A DNA stretch of 64,000 nucleotides from Bradyrhizobium sp. CB1650 (GTDB lineage Bacteria; Pseudomonadota; Alphaproteobacteria; Rhizobiales; Xanthobacteraceae). Shown here piece after piece: positions 26,646 through 35,709 of the stretch (position 1 is the first letter of the stretch; each line of letters begins with the position of its first letter). The notes below the pieces were generated by a model. It searched no databases, was not told the DNA's origin, and saw only the letters and a program-made list of their open reading frames with translations. The stretch covers positions 3,315,501 to 3,379,500 of the forward strand of contig NZ_CP121695.1 of NCBI RefSeq assembly GCF_029761915.1, given 5' to 3'. Made by a program: the position numbers and the translations under genes.

Positions 26646-29600
26646 TCAATCCGCTTTGTCCGCATCCGCCGGCTCAGTCGACAGCAGACCGCGGCGGATC
26701 TGCCGGATCAGCGCCTCTTGGTCCAGGCCATGTTTCTCGATCAGCCCCAACACACGCTCCTGCAGCGCCTGGCGATCGGCATCGGTCAAGGACTTGGCAG
26801 TGAGCACGATGACCGGGATGTCGCTATGCGCAGCGTCCGCCTGGAGCGCGTCGAGGAAGGCGAGGCCGTCCATGCGCGGCATCATCAGGTCGAGGAGGAT
26901 CACATCCGGCCGTGCTTGCACGATGCGCTCGAGCCCGGCGACACCGTCCGCGGCCCAGTCGATTGCACAGCGGTCACCCTCGAGCCACTGGCGGACCAAA
27001 TCCCCCACGTTCGAATCGTCGTCGACCACGAGGATGCGTCGGCAACGCGGGGCAACGCGAGTCAAGGCGCCGATCAGGGCCTCGCGGTCGAACGGCTTGA
27101 TGACGTAGTCGGCGGCGCCCAGCCGAAAGCCGAGATCCTTTTGGTCGACGATCGAGACCAGGATGACGGGAATGTCTCGCGTCACGGGATCGGTCTTTAG
27201 CGCGTGCAGCACCTGCCAGCCATCGGTGCCCGGCATCACGATGTCGAGGGTGATGGCGCGAGGGCGAAGCTCGCGCGCCTTCTGCAGTCCTTCCTCGCCG
27301 CTCGCGGCGCCAATCACGTGGTAGCCGGCGTCGGCCAGGTTCTCCTTCAGTAGATAGATGACATTGGGATCGTCGTCGATGACAAGCACCAGCGTGTCCC
27401 TCGGCCGGGCCGGGACCTCTTCGGTGGCCGGCGCCTCCGCCGCCGGTATCGGCGGTAGCTCCGGCGCGCTCGGAGCGAGCCGCACGGGGATGATCACCGT
27501 GAACGTCGAGCCTTTGTCTTCCTCGCTCGTGACGGTGATGTCGCCGCCCAGCATCCGGGCGAGCCGGCGGCTGATCGACAGCCCGAGGCCGGTCCCTCCG
27601 CGTGCCCCCCGCCCGCCACCGTCGCCCACCTGGCGAAACTCCTCGAAGATCAGCTCCAGCGCGGCACCAGGAATTCCGATGCCGGTGTCCGCTACGGCCA
27701 GCTCGACCCGTTCTCCGAGGCGGCGCCCGCGTAGCGTGATCGAGCCCGTTTCCGTAAACTTGGCGGCGTTGCTCAGGAGATTGATGAGGATCTGCTTGAG
27801 CTTCTCCCGGTCGGTGAAGAGGGTCAACGGGCCTTCGACGTCCTTAATCAGCCGCACGCTGCCGGTCTTGACCATAGGCTCAACGGTCGCGAGGCAGAGA
27901 TCGAATAGCGGCGTGAGCGGGCACTCGGCCGGCCTCAGCTCCATACGGCCGGCCTCGATCTTCGACAGGTCGAGGACGGCGTTGATAAGCGAGAGGAGGT
28001 GCTCGGAGCTCACCAGGATCTTTTCGAGGTTCTCTTGCTGCTTGGGCGGCAACGTGTCCCCCGCGCGGCGTATCACGAGCCGGGTGAAGCCGATGATGGC
28101 GTTGAGGGGTGTTCGCAGTTCGTGACTCATGTTCGCGAGGAACTGGGATTTGTGATGACTGGCGGCTTCGAGTGCTCGGCTCTTCTCCTCAATCTCGCTG
28201 AACAGGCGTGCGTTCTGGATCGCAAGCACCGACTGCGCGGCGAAGGTCTGAAGACGATCAACGGTGGCGTCAGGAAACCGTCCGGGCTCTTTGCGCCGAA
28301 CCACCAAGGCTCCTACAATCCGTTCAACACGGAGCAAGGGGACGATGAGGAGCGCTCGGTACCCCGAGCGCAGGATGATGTCCTCAAATGGTGGCAGTGG
28401 CCTATCCCGTAGGTCAGGGACCTGCACCGGTTGCCGCGACGCAGCCGCCTGGCCGATGGCGGTGTTGTCATCAATGCAGATTTCTTGTCGGTTTATTGCG
28501 TCGATCAGTTCTTCGCTCATGGCGTATGTGGCGCGAAGACGGAACTTCTGACGCGAGTTGCTAAACACGTAGATTGCCCCCGCATCGGTGGCAGAAAGCT
28601 GGACAGCATTAGCGACAATCGTCGATAGCACGGTCTCCAGATCTAGGACTGAATTGACTGCATGGCTGACCTCGCCTAGTACCCGGAGCTCCTCAACCGA
28701 CTTAGCCAGCTCAGCAGTACGCGCCGCGATTCGCACTTCAAGCTCCTCATTGGCTCGCCGCAACGCGTCCTGAGCTCGTGTCCGCTTTCGTATCTCCTCT
28801 TCCAACTTGCTGTTCAGATCCATCGCATCGGCCTGGGATCGCGACAGCTGTATGAGGCTCCCCTTAAAGATCTGGACTGCCCGTACCATAGTCCCGACTT
28901 CGTCTTTCCTGACTTCAGAAGGGATCTCTATGTTCGTATCACCCTCTGCCAACTTGGCCATCACAGCCGCTATGGATTTGATCTCACCGGACAGGGAAGC
29001 TGCAAGCCAGACGGTGATAAGCGCTATGAAAATAACACCAAGTAGAACTATAAATCCGAAATATGTTGCACGAATATTCGCCTCGTGCCGCATCGTCTCA
29101 ATCGATGCGGTGCTTTCCTGATGTACTTGGTTTAGTAATGACAGGAAGATCTTGTTAGCCTCATTGTAACTCTTATTTGCTTTGATCATCTGCTGGGTAG
29201 CCAGCGCGAGGTTCACCGTGGCTGTCTCGATGGCACTGATCGCGACCTCACGATAGCGAGCCACCTCTTCCGTCAGTTGTTGCTGAAGCTGCGCTTCTTG
29301 CTCGTTCAGCGTGAGATCCTGTGCGATCCCGTTGATCTGGGCCGTGATCTCGTGAATTTGATAGAGGTTGTGTTTACCGCTTTCGTAGAGCTGTTCCTCA
29401 CTAGCTCCGGAATCTGCTGAGGCAAGAAGATTGAAGATCCCAACGTGATTCGCAGCTAATTCGGAAAAAAGACGCGACATCTTGTCGATCTTTACTAAGT
29501 GGTAGTCGGCGATACGTGACAGCAGGATCTTCTGGTTGTTGAGGCTGTTTGCGAAAATTGCTCCCAGGAGCAACATACCGCCCGCCGCGACGAGTGGAAC

Positions 29601-29708
29601 CAAGAGGAACTTGAACGTGATTGTCAGATTCCTAAAGAATCTAACGCCAGGTCCCGAGCGAAACATCGTTGCACCCGAATTCATTTCAATCTGGCAAGCT
29701 CGCTCCAT
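26646..29708 (-). CDS. Membrane hybrid sensor histidine kinase with two C-terminal receivers
   Basis: A 1020-aa inner-membrane kinase. Order: TM1 (about 33-54), a helical periplasmic sensor of the methyl-accepting type (55-212), TM2 (213-237), HAMP (238-290), coiled coil (290-340), GAF (345-500), dimerisation and phospho-acceptor domain with H529 in SHELRTP, and an ATPase domain (N box near 643-647, DTGIG 674, GTGLGL 705). Two receivers follow with D822 and D940. All catalytic residues are present. Its start overlaps the end of the cyclase-phosphatase gene by 28 bases; a later ATG at 29666 would avoid the overlap. It probably drives the two following regulators, one of which is a cyclase. Confidence 0.95.
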   Translation of the reverse strand: MERACQIEMNSGATMFRSGPGVRFFRNLTITFKFLLVPLVAAGGMLLLGAIFANSLNNQKILLSRIADYHLVKIDKMSRLFSELAANHVGIFNLLASADSGASEEQLYESGKHNLYQIHEITAQINGIAQDLTLNEQEAQLQQQLTEEVARYREVAISAIETATVNLALATQQMIKANKSYNEANKIFLSLLNQVHQESTASIETMRHEANIRATYFGFIVLLGVIFIALITVWLAASLSGEIKSIAAVMAKLAEGDTNIEIPSEVRKDEVGTMVRAVQIFKGSLIQLSRSQADAMDLNSKLEEEIRKRTRAQDALRRANEELEVRIAARTAELAKSVEELRVLGEVSHAVNSVLDLETVLSTIVANAVQLSATDAGAIYVFSNSRQKFRLRATYAMSEELIDAINRQEICIDDNTAIGQAAASRQPVQVPDLRDRPLPPFEDIILRSGYRALLIVPLLRVERIVGALVVRRKEPGRFPDATVDRLQTFAAQSVLAIQNARLFSEIEEKSRALEAASHHKSQFLANMSHELRTPLNAIIGFTRLVIRRAGDTLPPKQQENLEKILVSSEHLLSLINAVLDLSKIEAGRMELRPAECPLTPLFDLCLATVEPMVKTGSVRLIKDVEGPLTLFTDREKLKQILINLLSNAAKFTETGSITLRGRRLGERVELAVADTGIGIPGAALELIFEEFRQVGDGGGRGARGGTGLGLSISRRLARMLGGDITVTSEEDKGSTFTVIIPVRLAPSAPELPPIPAAEAPATEEVPARPRDTLVLVIDDDPNVIYLLKENLADAGYHVIGAASGEEGLQKARELRPRAITLDIVMPGTDGWQVLHALKTDPVTRDIPVILVSIVDQKDLGFRLGAADYVIKPFDREALIGALTRVAPRCRRILVVDDDSNVGDLVRQWLEGDRCAIDWAADGVAGLERIVQARPDVILLDLMMPRMDGLAFLDALQADAAHSDIPVIVLTAKSLTDADRQALQERVLGLIEKHGLDQEALIRQIRRGLLSTEPADADKAD

Positions 29709-31036
29709 TCTTCCGGCCCCACCCTCGCAACTACGGTAAATCCACCGTTCTGTCGCGGCTGAAAGATGTATGCGACGCCCTCCGGTTGAGGCCAGATCCC
29801 GGCAGCCTCCTTCAAATTCGCCGAGTGCGCGACCACTATATTATTGGTTCCTGACAAGGGAGGCGTCTCAAGCAATTTGCGGAGTACCGCTCCCAAGCGT
29901 TTTGCTTCCGCCTCGTTCTTTGCAATGGCAAACTCGAGGTCCTGGACGATGGTGACGCGGCCAAAAGCGAGCTTTGCCGTCTCAACGCACCTGCAGTAGG
30001 GACTTGAGAGAACCTTCGACACATTGATGCCGAGCGCCGAGAAAGCCTCGCTGATTGCTCGCGCCTGTGCCCTTCCTTTGTCGGATAGGTTGCGCTGCGT
30101 CGCGCAATTTGCAAGGTTCAGACGGTCGGAGTCTGACTGCGATTGATCAGTTTCCGCATGACGGAAATAGATGACCTGACCGCCGCTTTGCAAGGCGTGA
30201 ACCAGAGTCTGACGGTCAAGGATAGCTCCAGGCTCTTTTTGGGCCATAGCAGTGCTGGCCCGCGCCAGCGCACCGAGGCTGAAGACCAACCTGCACGGCG
30301 CGTTTGCCACGAAGAAGGTCATCGCGGCGGTCGCAGGCTTGAGGAACTGACGCCGGTTCAACCGCAGATTCTTCACCGCCTCGTTGCTTAATGGCTTTCT
30401 CGCCACCTCTGCCAACGCGAGCGGTCGGTCAATCACTCGGCGCCGATACTTTATCAGCTCGTGTCTCCACTCCATCGCCGATGGCGTCGCGATAGCTTTA
30501 AGAGAGAGGGCGAAGACACGCACCAGCCGGGCGATGCTATTGACGCTTTGTTCGCCGCGATTCTCCAAGGAATACGGCAGCTTGTCGTGTACCTGATCAC
30601 GCACCGTCCGCGAGATGCAGAGGCCGCCCGGCTCGGCCAAGCCTTCCGGGCGCGCCGCGACATTGACGCCATCGCCGTAGATGCCCTTGGCCGCGACCAG
30701 GATGTCGCCGAGACTGGTGCCGACGCGGAAGGTGATGCGCTTGTCCGCCGGGATGCTGGCATTGCGATCGACCATGCCTCGCTGAGCCTCGACGGCGCGG
30801 CGCACCGCCTCCACTTGGCTCGCGAATTCGATCGGCATCCCGCTGCCCGTGACCTTCACGATGCGGCCGTGGTGCCCCTTGATCTTGGGATCGATCAGTT
30901 TCCGCAGGTGCGCCTTGAGGAGGAAAAGCCCTTCCTTGTCCGCGCCCATGAGACGAGGATACCCGGCGACATCAGCCGCCAGGACCATCGCCAGTCGGCG
31001 CTCGACACGCTGCGGATCGGCAAATCTTGCGGCCAT
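29681..31036 (-). CDS. Degenerate class III cyclase fused to Tat-signal histidine phosphatase
   Basis: A 451-aa fusion. Residues 8-175 are a rhizobial class III cyclase domain with first metal ligand D22, but the second is Ser (G64-S65-G66 where the family has GDG), so catalysis is unlikely. Residues 226-265 hold a twin-arginine signal (NRRQFLK, then a hydrophobic run ending STAMAQ). Residues 280-445 are a branch-1 histidine phosphatase with RHAE at 292-295 and H404. A Tat signal inside a protein is odd: either the two halves are made separately, or a deletion joined a cyclase gene to an exported phosphatase gene. It heads the kinase operon and overlaps the next gene by 28 bases. Confidence 0.9.
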   Translation of the reverse strand: MAARFADPQRVERRLAMVLAADVAGYPRLMGADKEGLFLLKAHLRKLIDPKIKGHHGRIVKVTGSGMPIEFASQVEAVRRAVEAQRGMVDRNASIPADKRITFRVGTSLGDILVAAKGIYGDGVNVAARPEGLAEPGGLCISRTVRDQVHDKLPYSLENRGEQSVNSIARLVRVFALSLKAIATPSAMEWRHELIKYRRRVIDRPLALAEVARKPLSNEAVKNLRLNRRQFLKPATAAMTFFVANAPCRLVFSLGALARASTAMAQKEPGAILDRQTLVHALQSGGQVIYFRHAETDQSQSDSDRLNLANCATQRNLSDKGRAQARAISEAFSALGINVSKVLSSPYCRCVETAKLAFGRVTIVQDLEFAIAKNEAEAKRLGAVLRKLLETPPLSGTNNIVVAHSANLKEAAGIWPQPEGVAYIFQPRQNGGFTVVARVGPEEWSELARLK

Positions 31037-31727
31037 CGGGGCCTCGCAAGCGAGCCCGAAAAGGTTAACACGCGCCGGGAGGAGCGGGCGAGCTGAATTT
31101 AGGGCGACCGGCCAGAAAGTGCCCCGACGTTCTGCGAGGCGCTGGCCGTCATCCGGATGTGTTGGGACAGCTTAGTTGTCGGATTACATCGCTTGCACTA
31201 ATCAAGTTTGAGCGTTGACTTCAATGATGATGCGCGCCCACTGCAACTCCCATAAGTTAGCGATGTACATCTGAGTTTCCGAGAGGAGCTTCACGCGATC
31301 GAATCGGTCGTCGCCGGCCAAGTTGTCGGGATTTTTAGCGATGTGCTCGTGGCGGCCGAACTCGCGTCCGGCGCACTAGTAAAGGCATTTGACCTCAGTT
31401 TGCCCGTATACCGGTTCTACGTCGTCCGCAGGCCAAGCCATCCCCGCGAAAGGATCATTCGAGCATTCACTCCCTGGTTGCTATCACGATAGCCTCGGTT
31501 CCGCCCACACCAGCGGCGCAGAGGCAGGTTCGCTTCGGGGTCACAAGCGGCGGTCGAAGCAACGCGCGGGAGGTCGTGTCCCAAGGAGTGGTGTAGCTGG
31601 TAGCGAAGCCGCTCGCGACGCGCGCCCCCACGTGGCGCCGTAGCGAGCGAGCGGCTTTGCGGGTGGTCACCGATGATTCGTCGGTAAGGTTTGGATTGCG
31701 ACACCAACCTGATTCGAGGAACCACCG
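31037..31727. other. Intergenic with a possible C-terminal gene fragment
   Basis: On the minus strand a frame ends at 31202 (RVKLLSETQMYIANLWELQW then ARIIIEVNAQT), but it is preceded by a stop at about 31376 and lacks an ATG, so it looks like the tail of a lost gene. Positions 31560-31727 are the likely left end of the IS256-type remnant that follows, with the short inverted motifs around GCGAAGCCGCTCGCG and AGCGAGCGGCTTTGC. Confidence 0.4.
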
Positions 31728-32258
31728 ATGACCGACGACATGATGAACCTGCGTGCGCTCGTAGAGAAGACCCCTGATGCCGATCTGTTGCGCGAGATGA
31801 TCGGTTTTGCCGCCCAGCGGCTGATGGAGCTCGAGGTCGATGGCCTGACCGGGGCCGCTTATGGCGAGAAGAGCCCCGAGCGCCCGGCCCAGCGCAACGG
31901 CTACCGCGATCGGAGCTGGGAGACCCGTGCCGGCACCGTCGAGCTTCGTGAGGATCTGCCAGCCTGGGCGGTGCGAGCGGCGTTGCGCAAGTGGAATCGC
32001 GGCGAATCGATCAAGCTTGACGGCAAACCTCATGATTTCAATTGGCGGCCAACGCCGCCAACGCTGCGGCGGCTCGCTCAGCATGAGATGGCACCAGCGA
32101 AGGCCCGCAAGATCGAGCTCGAGAAGCTGCTCGAGGCTGAACCGCTGGTCGAGTTCAGTCTGGAGCACCGGCAGAAGATGACCAATCGGTTGGAGGAGTT
32201 GTCCATCTCGATTAAGCAAGGCGACAGGGGAAATCCTGAATCCGCCGGGGCGTCATAA
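31728..32258 (+). pseudogene. IS256-family transposase N-terminus fused to a second gene's 3' end
   Basis: Residues 1-74 ([55 protein letters not shown]) are the start of an IS256/mutator transposase, normally about 400 aa. At about 31950 homology ends abruptly. The frame continues as [17 protein letters not shown] and [20 protein letters not shown], which resembles the C-terminal end of a conserved phage- or plasmid-type protein usually found just before the small protein encoded next. A deletion or one-ended insertion seems to have joined them in frame. The DDE catalytic part is missing. Confidence 0.75.
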
Positions 32259-32275
32259 ACATCGAGATCAACCCT

Positions 32276-32539
32276 ATGAACCAGGACTTGGTAATCCGGC
32301 TCGACAATATGCGCAGTGCGCCTCGCTGTGGCGCGAAGACGCGAGCAGGTGGGCTTTGTCAATGTCCAGCCATCCACGGCCGGCTGCGCTGCCGTATTCA
32401 CGGCGGGCTGAGCCCCGGCGCGCCTCGCGGCGCGGCAAACGGCAATTTCAAGGACGGGTACTGGACGGTAGAAGCGGCAAAGGAACGGAGATGGGTGAGG
32501 AAGGTGCTGGAGCGCTATGCCAAGGGGACCGACCAATGA
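32276..32539 (+). CDS. Small conserved HGG-motif protein (87 aa)
   Basis: The product has four cysteines and histidines in a zinc-site-like order (PRCGAKTRAGGLCQCPAIHG and CRIHGG), then LSPGAPRGAANGNFKDGYWT, a motif typical of a small protein found in prophage or integrative-element regions of Rhizobiales. It lies 17 bases after the chimeric frame whose 3' half is its usual neighbour, so the pair predates the IS256 event. Function unknown; nucleic-acid binding is a guess. Confidence 0.65.
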   Translation: MNQDLVIRLDNMRSAPRCGAKTRAGGLCQCPAIHGRLRCRIHGGLSPGAPRGAANGNFKDGYWTVEAAKERRWVRKVLERYAKGTDQ

Positions 32540-32571
32540 ACGGGCCGGTGCGAGCGCAAGTCACTTCCATG

Positions 32572-32997
32572 GCTACTACTTTGACGGACAGGAGATATTA
32601 GCCTGTGAAGAGGCTGGCATTGCAGTCACCTTGCCCAAGCCCATGACGTCGAACGCCAAGGCTGAGGGCCGGTTCGGCAAACAGGACTTCGCCTACCTGC
32701 CTGATGAGGATGTCTACCGCTGCCCATCCGGATCACGCGCTGGGAGCATGAGCACGTGGTCGAGGAGGTTCAGAGACGGCTCGATTCCAACCCAGTCGCC
32801 ATGCGGACGCGACGTGAGACAGTTGAGCATCCCTTCGGCACGATCAAGGCCCGTATGGGTGCGACCCACTTCCTGATGAAGGGCCTACGGAACGTCGCCG
32901 CTGAGATGGCGCTGCACGTTCTCGCCTATAATCTCACACGGGCGATGAACATCATCGGCAAATCGAGCCTGATTGCAGCCATCCGCGCCGCGTGAAG
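32572..32997 (+). pseudogene. IS1182-family transposase C-terminal remnant
   Basis: The first part reads YYFDGQEILACEEAGIAVTL and PKPMTSNAKAEGRFGKQDF up to DVYRCPSG. After an internal deletion of about 40 codons and a frameshift near 32730 it continues ITRWEHEHVVEEVQRRLD, ETVEHPFGTIKARMGATHF and LHVLAYNLTRAMNIIG. The N-terminal half is absent. It cannot be active. Confidence 0.85.
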
Positions 32998-33242
32998 GCC
33001 GGAAAGTGCGTCCAAAACCGCAATACCGCGTCGCGATACCCACTTTGGCCGGTTATCGGTCGATCCGATGCGACAACACCGGCCGCCCGCAATGATTGGC
33101 GACCTCGGCCGCGTCCGACCTGTCCGTTCACACACAACCAAGACCCAAAGCCGACCCGTGCTGGCGCAGCGAGTCATTCGGAAATCGGGTGGATCGATCC
33201 GTGTGAAATCCTATCGTGACCTAACACGCGTAGGAGCACGAC

Positions 33243-33437
33243 ATGGACAAGTTTCATTCTATTGCCGCTCTTTGTGGAGACGGCCTCGGGCCAGAACTTC
33301 GAGCACTGTTCGAGCGGCTGGCGATTGATCCTCGCTCTGGGCTGCGTATTCGTCACGACGGCATGATCCAAGCCGGCCCAGACCCCGCTTCTGAGGTACC
33401 AGATGTCGTTGAGGCAAAGCCTAAAAGAGTTGCCTGA
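33243..33437 (+). CDS. Small hypothetical protein (64 aa)
   Basis: A short frame with AGGAG seven bases before ATG 33243. The product (MDKFHSIAALCGDGLGPELR and on) has no signal, membrane segment or recognised domain. The ribosome binding site is the main support. It lies among IS debris in a 1.1-kb stretch otherwise lacking genes. Confidence 0.4.
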   Translation: MDKFHSIAALCGDGLGPELRALFERLAIDPRSGLRIRHDGMIQAGPDPASEVPDVVEAKPKRVA

Positions 33438-33908
33438 TTTGTCTCTGACTCAAACTGAAGTTGGCGCGTGGCAACGAGGGCCATGCCGTCCAACGAGACC
33501 GGCCATTTGAGAGCAAGGATCGGAGTGCGTCCGGCGGAAGACCGCGCCATAACCGGCGGAACACCAGATGAAACGCGCAAGACAACGACAAGAACGGCAA
33601 GATCGCAGAAGAAATGACCAGGGTGACCTGGGCACAAGAGCAAACCGTGCTTGCAAAAGGCCGCTGCCTAGCAATCGCGAACTCTGCCCCACGCCAACCA
33701 AACCTGTTCAAGGACCTTCCGATGAAATTGGCGCCCTTTGTCGCTTTGACTCGCCGCGGCCCGCGACGTCGGACAGATTCCCGCGAACTCCAATCCTAAG
33801 ATCTCAACGTGGTTTCGCACGGCCAAATCGCCAAGTGGCACCGCGTGTTGCGATGAAGCGGACGGCTATCGGGAGGGCGTGCCCGTCAGAGTCTCGGGGG
33901 GCGAACCC

Positions 33909-34109
33909 ATGGTCATCTTCCGATCGTGGTGGGTCGCGTCTGACGGCTACCACCTCAGCCTTGTTGATCCATCGGACCTGCGTTCCATGCATTTGATTTG
34001 GGATGGCCCGGTTGTCCGCGACAACCCCACAGGCGGCGCCGTGGTGTGGCTGTCGAAGGAGAACGGCATCGTGTTGGTGCGCTGCTTCTCGCCTGGCCCA
34101 GAGACCTAA
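33909..34109 (+). CDS. Small hypothetical protein or gene remnant (66 aa)
   Basis: The frame gives VIFRSWWVASDGYHLSLVDP, RSMHLIWDGPVVRDNP and VVWLSKENGIVLVRC, a plausible beta-rich sequence. Its stop codon lies inside the 4-base target duplication of the IS5-family element, so the gene may be complete or may have been longer before the insertion. No clear ribosome binding site. Confidence 0.35.
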   Translation: MVIFRSWWVASDGYHLSLVDPSDLRSMHLIWDGPVVRDNPTGGAVVWLSKENGIVLVRCFSPGPET

Positions 34110-34185
34110 CAGGCTGTTGAAAAAGGTGCTCGCCGCCGACCAGCGACCGTGATTCATTGGCTCCGACGAGATTCGGAGATGGTGC

Positions 34186-35277
34186 GTGCGCGGCGGCGAC
34201 AATCGAAGGGGTGAGCTGTTCAGCTACGTCGATCTGGAGGCGCGGGTGCGGCGTGACCATCCGCTGCGAGCGATCCGGACGATCGTGAACGAGGCGCTGG
34301 CGACGCTGGAGCGCGAGTTTGCCGCGCTCTATTCGCCGATTGGGCGGCCGTCGATCCCGCCGGAGAAGCTGCTGCGGGCGATGCTGTTGCAAGCGTTTTA
34401 TTCGATCCGCTCGGAACGGCTTTTGATGGAGCGGCTGGAATACGACCTGCTGTTCCGCTGGTTCGTCGGAATTGGCGTCGACGACGCAGCCTGGGATCAT
34501 TCGGTGTTCTCGAAGAACCGCGACCGGTTGCTGGAAGGCGACATCGCGGCCAAGTTCCTGGCGGCGGTGCTGGCGCAGCCCAAGGTGAAGAAACTGCTGT
34601 CGAGCGATCACTTCTCGGTCGATGGCACGCTGATCGAGGCCTGGGCCTCGATGAAGAGCGTGAAGCCGAAGGATGGCTCTGGCGAGCCGCCGGCGCAAGG
34701 CGGCGGGCGCAATGCCGAAGCGGACTTCCATGGCCAGAAACGCTCAAACGACACCCATGCTTCGACCACCGATCCGGATGCCAGGCTCTACCGCAAGGGA
34801 AAGGGCAAGGAGACGAAGCTGTGCTTCATCGGGCATGGGCTGATGGAGAACCGCCACGGCCTGCTGGTCGACGCCTGCCTGACGCGGGCCGACGGGCATG
34901 CCGAACGGGTGGCCGCGCTGCACATGATCGAACCGCGTGCCGACCGGCCGACAGCGATCACGCTTGGCGCCGACAAAGCCTACGACGCAGAAGACTTCGT
35001 CAACGAGCTGCGCTCGATGAACGTGACGCCGCATGTTGCGCAGAACACCAGCGGCCGCAGCTCTGCGATCGACGGGCGAACGACCCGGCACAGCGGCTAC
35101 GCCGTCAGCCAGCGCATCCGCAAGCGCATCGAGGAGGCATTCGGCTGGATCAAGACGGTCGCCGGGCAAGAGAAGACCCGCTTCCGTGGCCGTGAACGCG
35201 TCGGATGGGCCTTTACCTTCGCTGCCGCCGCCTACAATCTGGTGCGGCTGCCCAAGTTGATCGCGGAGGCCGGCTGA
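34186..35277 (+). CDS. IS5-family transposase
   Basis: A 363-aa DDE transposase. The N-terminal domain has LFSYVDLEARVRRDHPLRAI and RPSIPPEKLLRAMLLQAFYS. The catalytic core shows the first Asp in DHFSVDGTLIEAWAS, the second in LGADKAYDAEDFV and the Glu in RKRIEEAFGWIKTV. No frameshift or stop. The frame opens at GTG 34186, 76 bases inside the element. The stop overlaps the start of the passenger gene (TGATG), so the two are translationally coupled. Confidence 0.9.
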   Translation: MRGGDNRRGELFSYVDLEARVRRDHPLRAIRTIVNEALATLEREFAALYSPIGRPSIPPEKLLRAMLLQAFYSIRSERLLMERLEYDLLFRWFVGIGVDDAAWDHSVFSKNRDRLLEGDIAAKFLAAVLAQPKVKKLLSSDHFSVDGTLIEAWASMKSVKPKDGSGEPPAQGGGRNAEADFHGQKRSNDTHASTTDPDARLYRKGKGKETKLCFIGHGLMENRHGLLVDACLTRADGHAERVAALHMIEPRADRPTAITLGADKAYDAEDFVNELRSMNVTPHVAQNTSGRSSAIDGRTTRHSGYAVSQRIRKRIEEAFGWIKTVAGQEKTRFRGRERVGWAFTFAAAAYNLVRLPKLIAEAG

Positions 35278-35621
35278 TGGCCAAGGTGCCCGGCTTCGCC
35301 AAGGCCTTTGCTGGCCGCTGGCGCATCGTCGAAATGGACAACTGGGACGGCGACTTCCTCGACCTCGTCGAACAGGCGCATCTCACCTTCAACGGCAAGT
35401 CCGACGGTGAAATTGCCTTCGGTGCGCTGAAGGGCTTCCTCGATGTCCGCTACGGCGCGCGAGACGGTTCGGCCTGCGCGGAGTTCTCATGGGAAGGGAA
35501 CGATGAGAATGACCCCGCCTGCGGTCGCGGATGGGCTATGATCGGCACTGCGGGCAGGCTCGTCGGTCACTTCTACATACACAATGGCGACGATTCAGCC
35601 TTCGTTTGCGAACGTGGCTGA
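35277..35621 (+). CDS. IS passenger protein of unknown function (114 aa)
   Basis: ATG 35277 overlaps the transposase stop. The product (GFAKAFAGRWRIVEMDNWDG, HLTFNGKSDGEIAFGALKGF, GHFYIHNGDDSAFVCERG) is acidic, with an alternating strand pattern suggesting a small beta-barrel. It lies wholly within the terminal inverted repeats, so it moves with the element; similar proteins accompany related IS5-type transposases. A role in regulating transposition or in benefit to the host is unproven. Confidence 0.85.
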   Translation: MAKVPGFAKAFAGRWRIVEMDNWDGDFLDLVEQAHLTFNGKSDGEIAFGALKGFLDVRYGARDGSACAEFSWEGNDENDPACGRGWAMIGTAGRLVGHFYIHNGDDSAFVCERG

Positions 35622-35709
35622 GTTCTTCAACAGCCTGCTAAACAGCAATGCCAATGAAAGCGCTTGTGCCTCTACCAATATCAGACATCACAGGCGACTG
35701 TGCGAAAGG

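Larger units (their letters stand above)
34110..35637 (+). mobile_element. IS5-family insertion sequence with passenger gene (1528 bp)
   Basis: Terminal inverted repeats are CAGGCTGTTGAAAAAG at the left and, on the opposite strand, CAGGCTGTTGAAGAAC at the right. The element is flanked by a perfect 4-base duplication CTAA (34106-34109 and 35638-35641). It encodes an intact transposase and a 114-aa passenger. Intact ends and target duplication indicate a recent insertion. Confidence 0.9.

Noticed and set aside
31467-32219. 250-codon minus-strand frame over the IS256 chimera
   Set aside because: The plus strand reads recognisable transposase and phage-type protein; the minus frame is its mirror.
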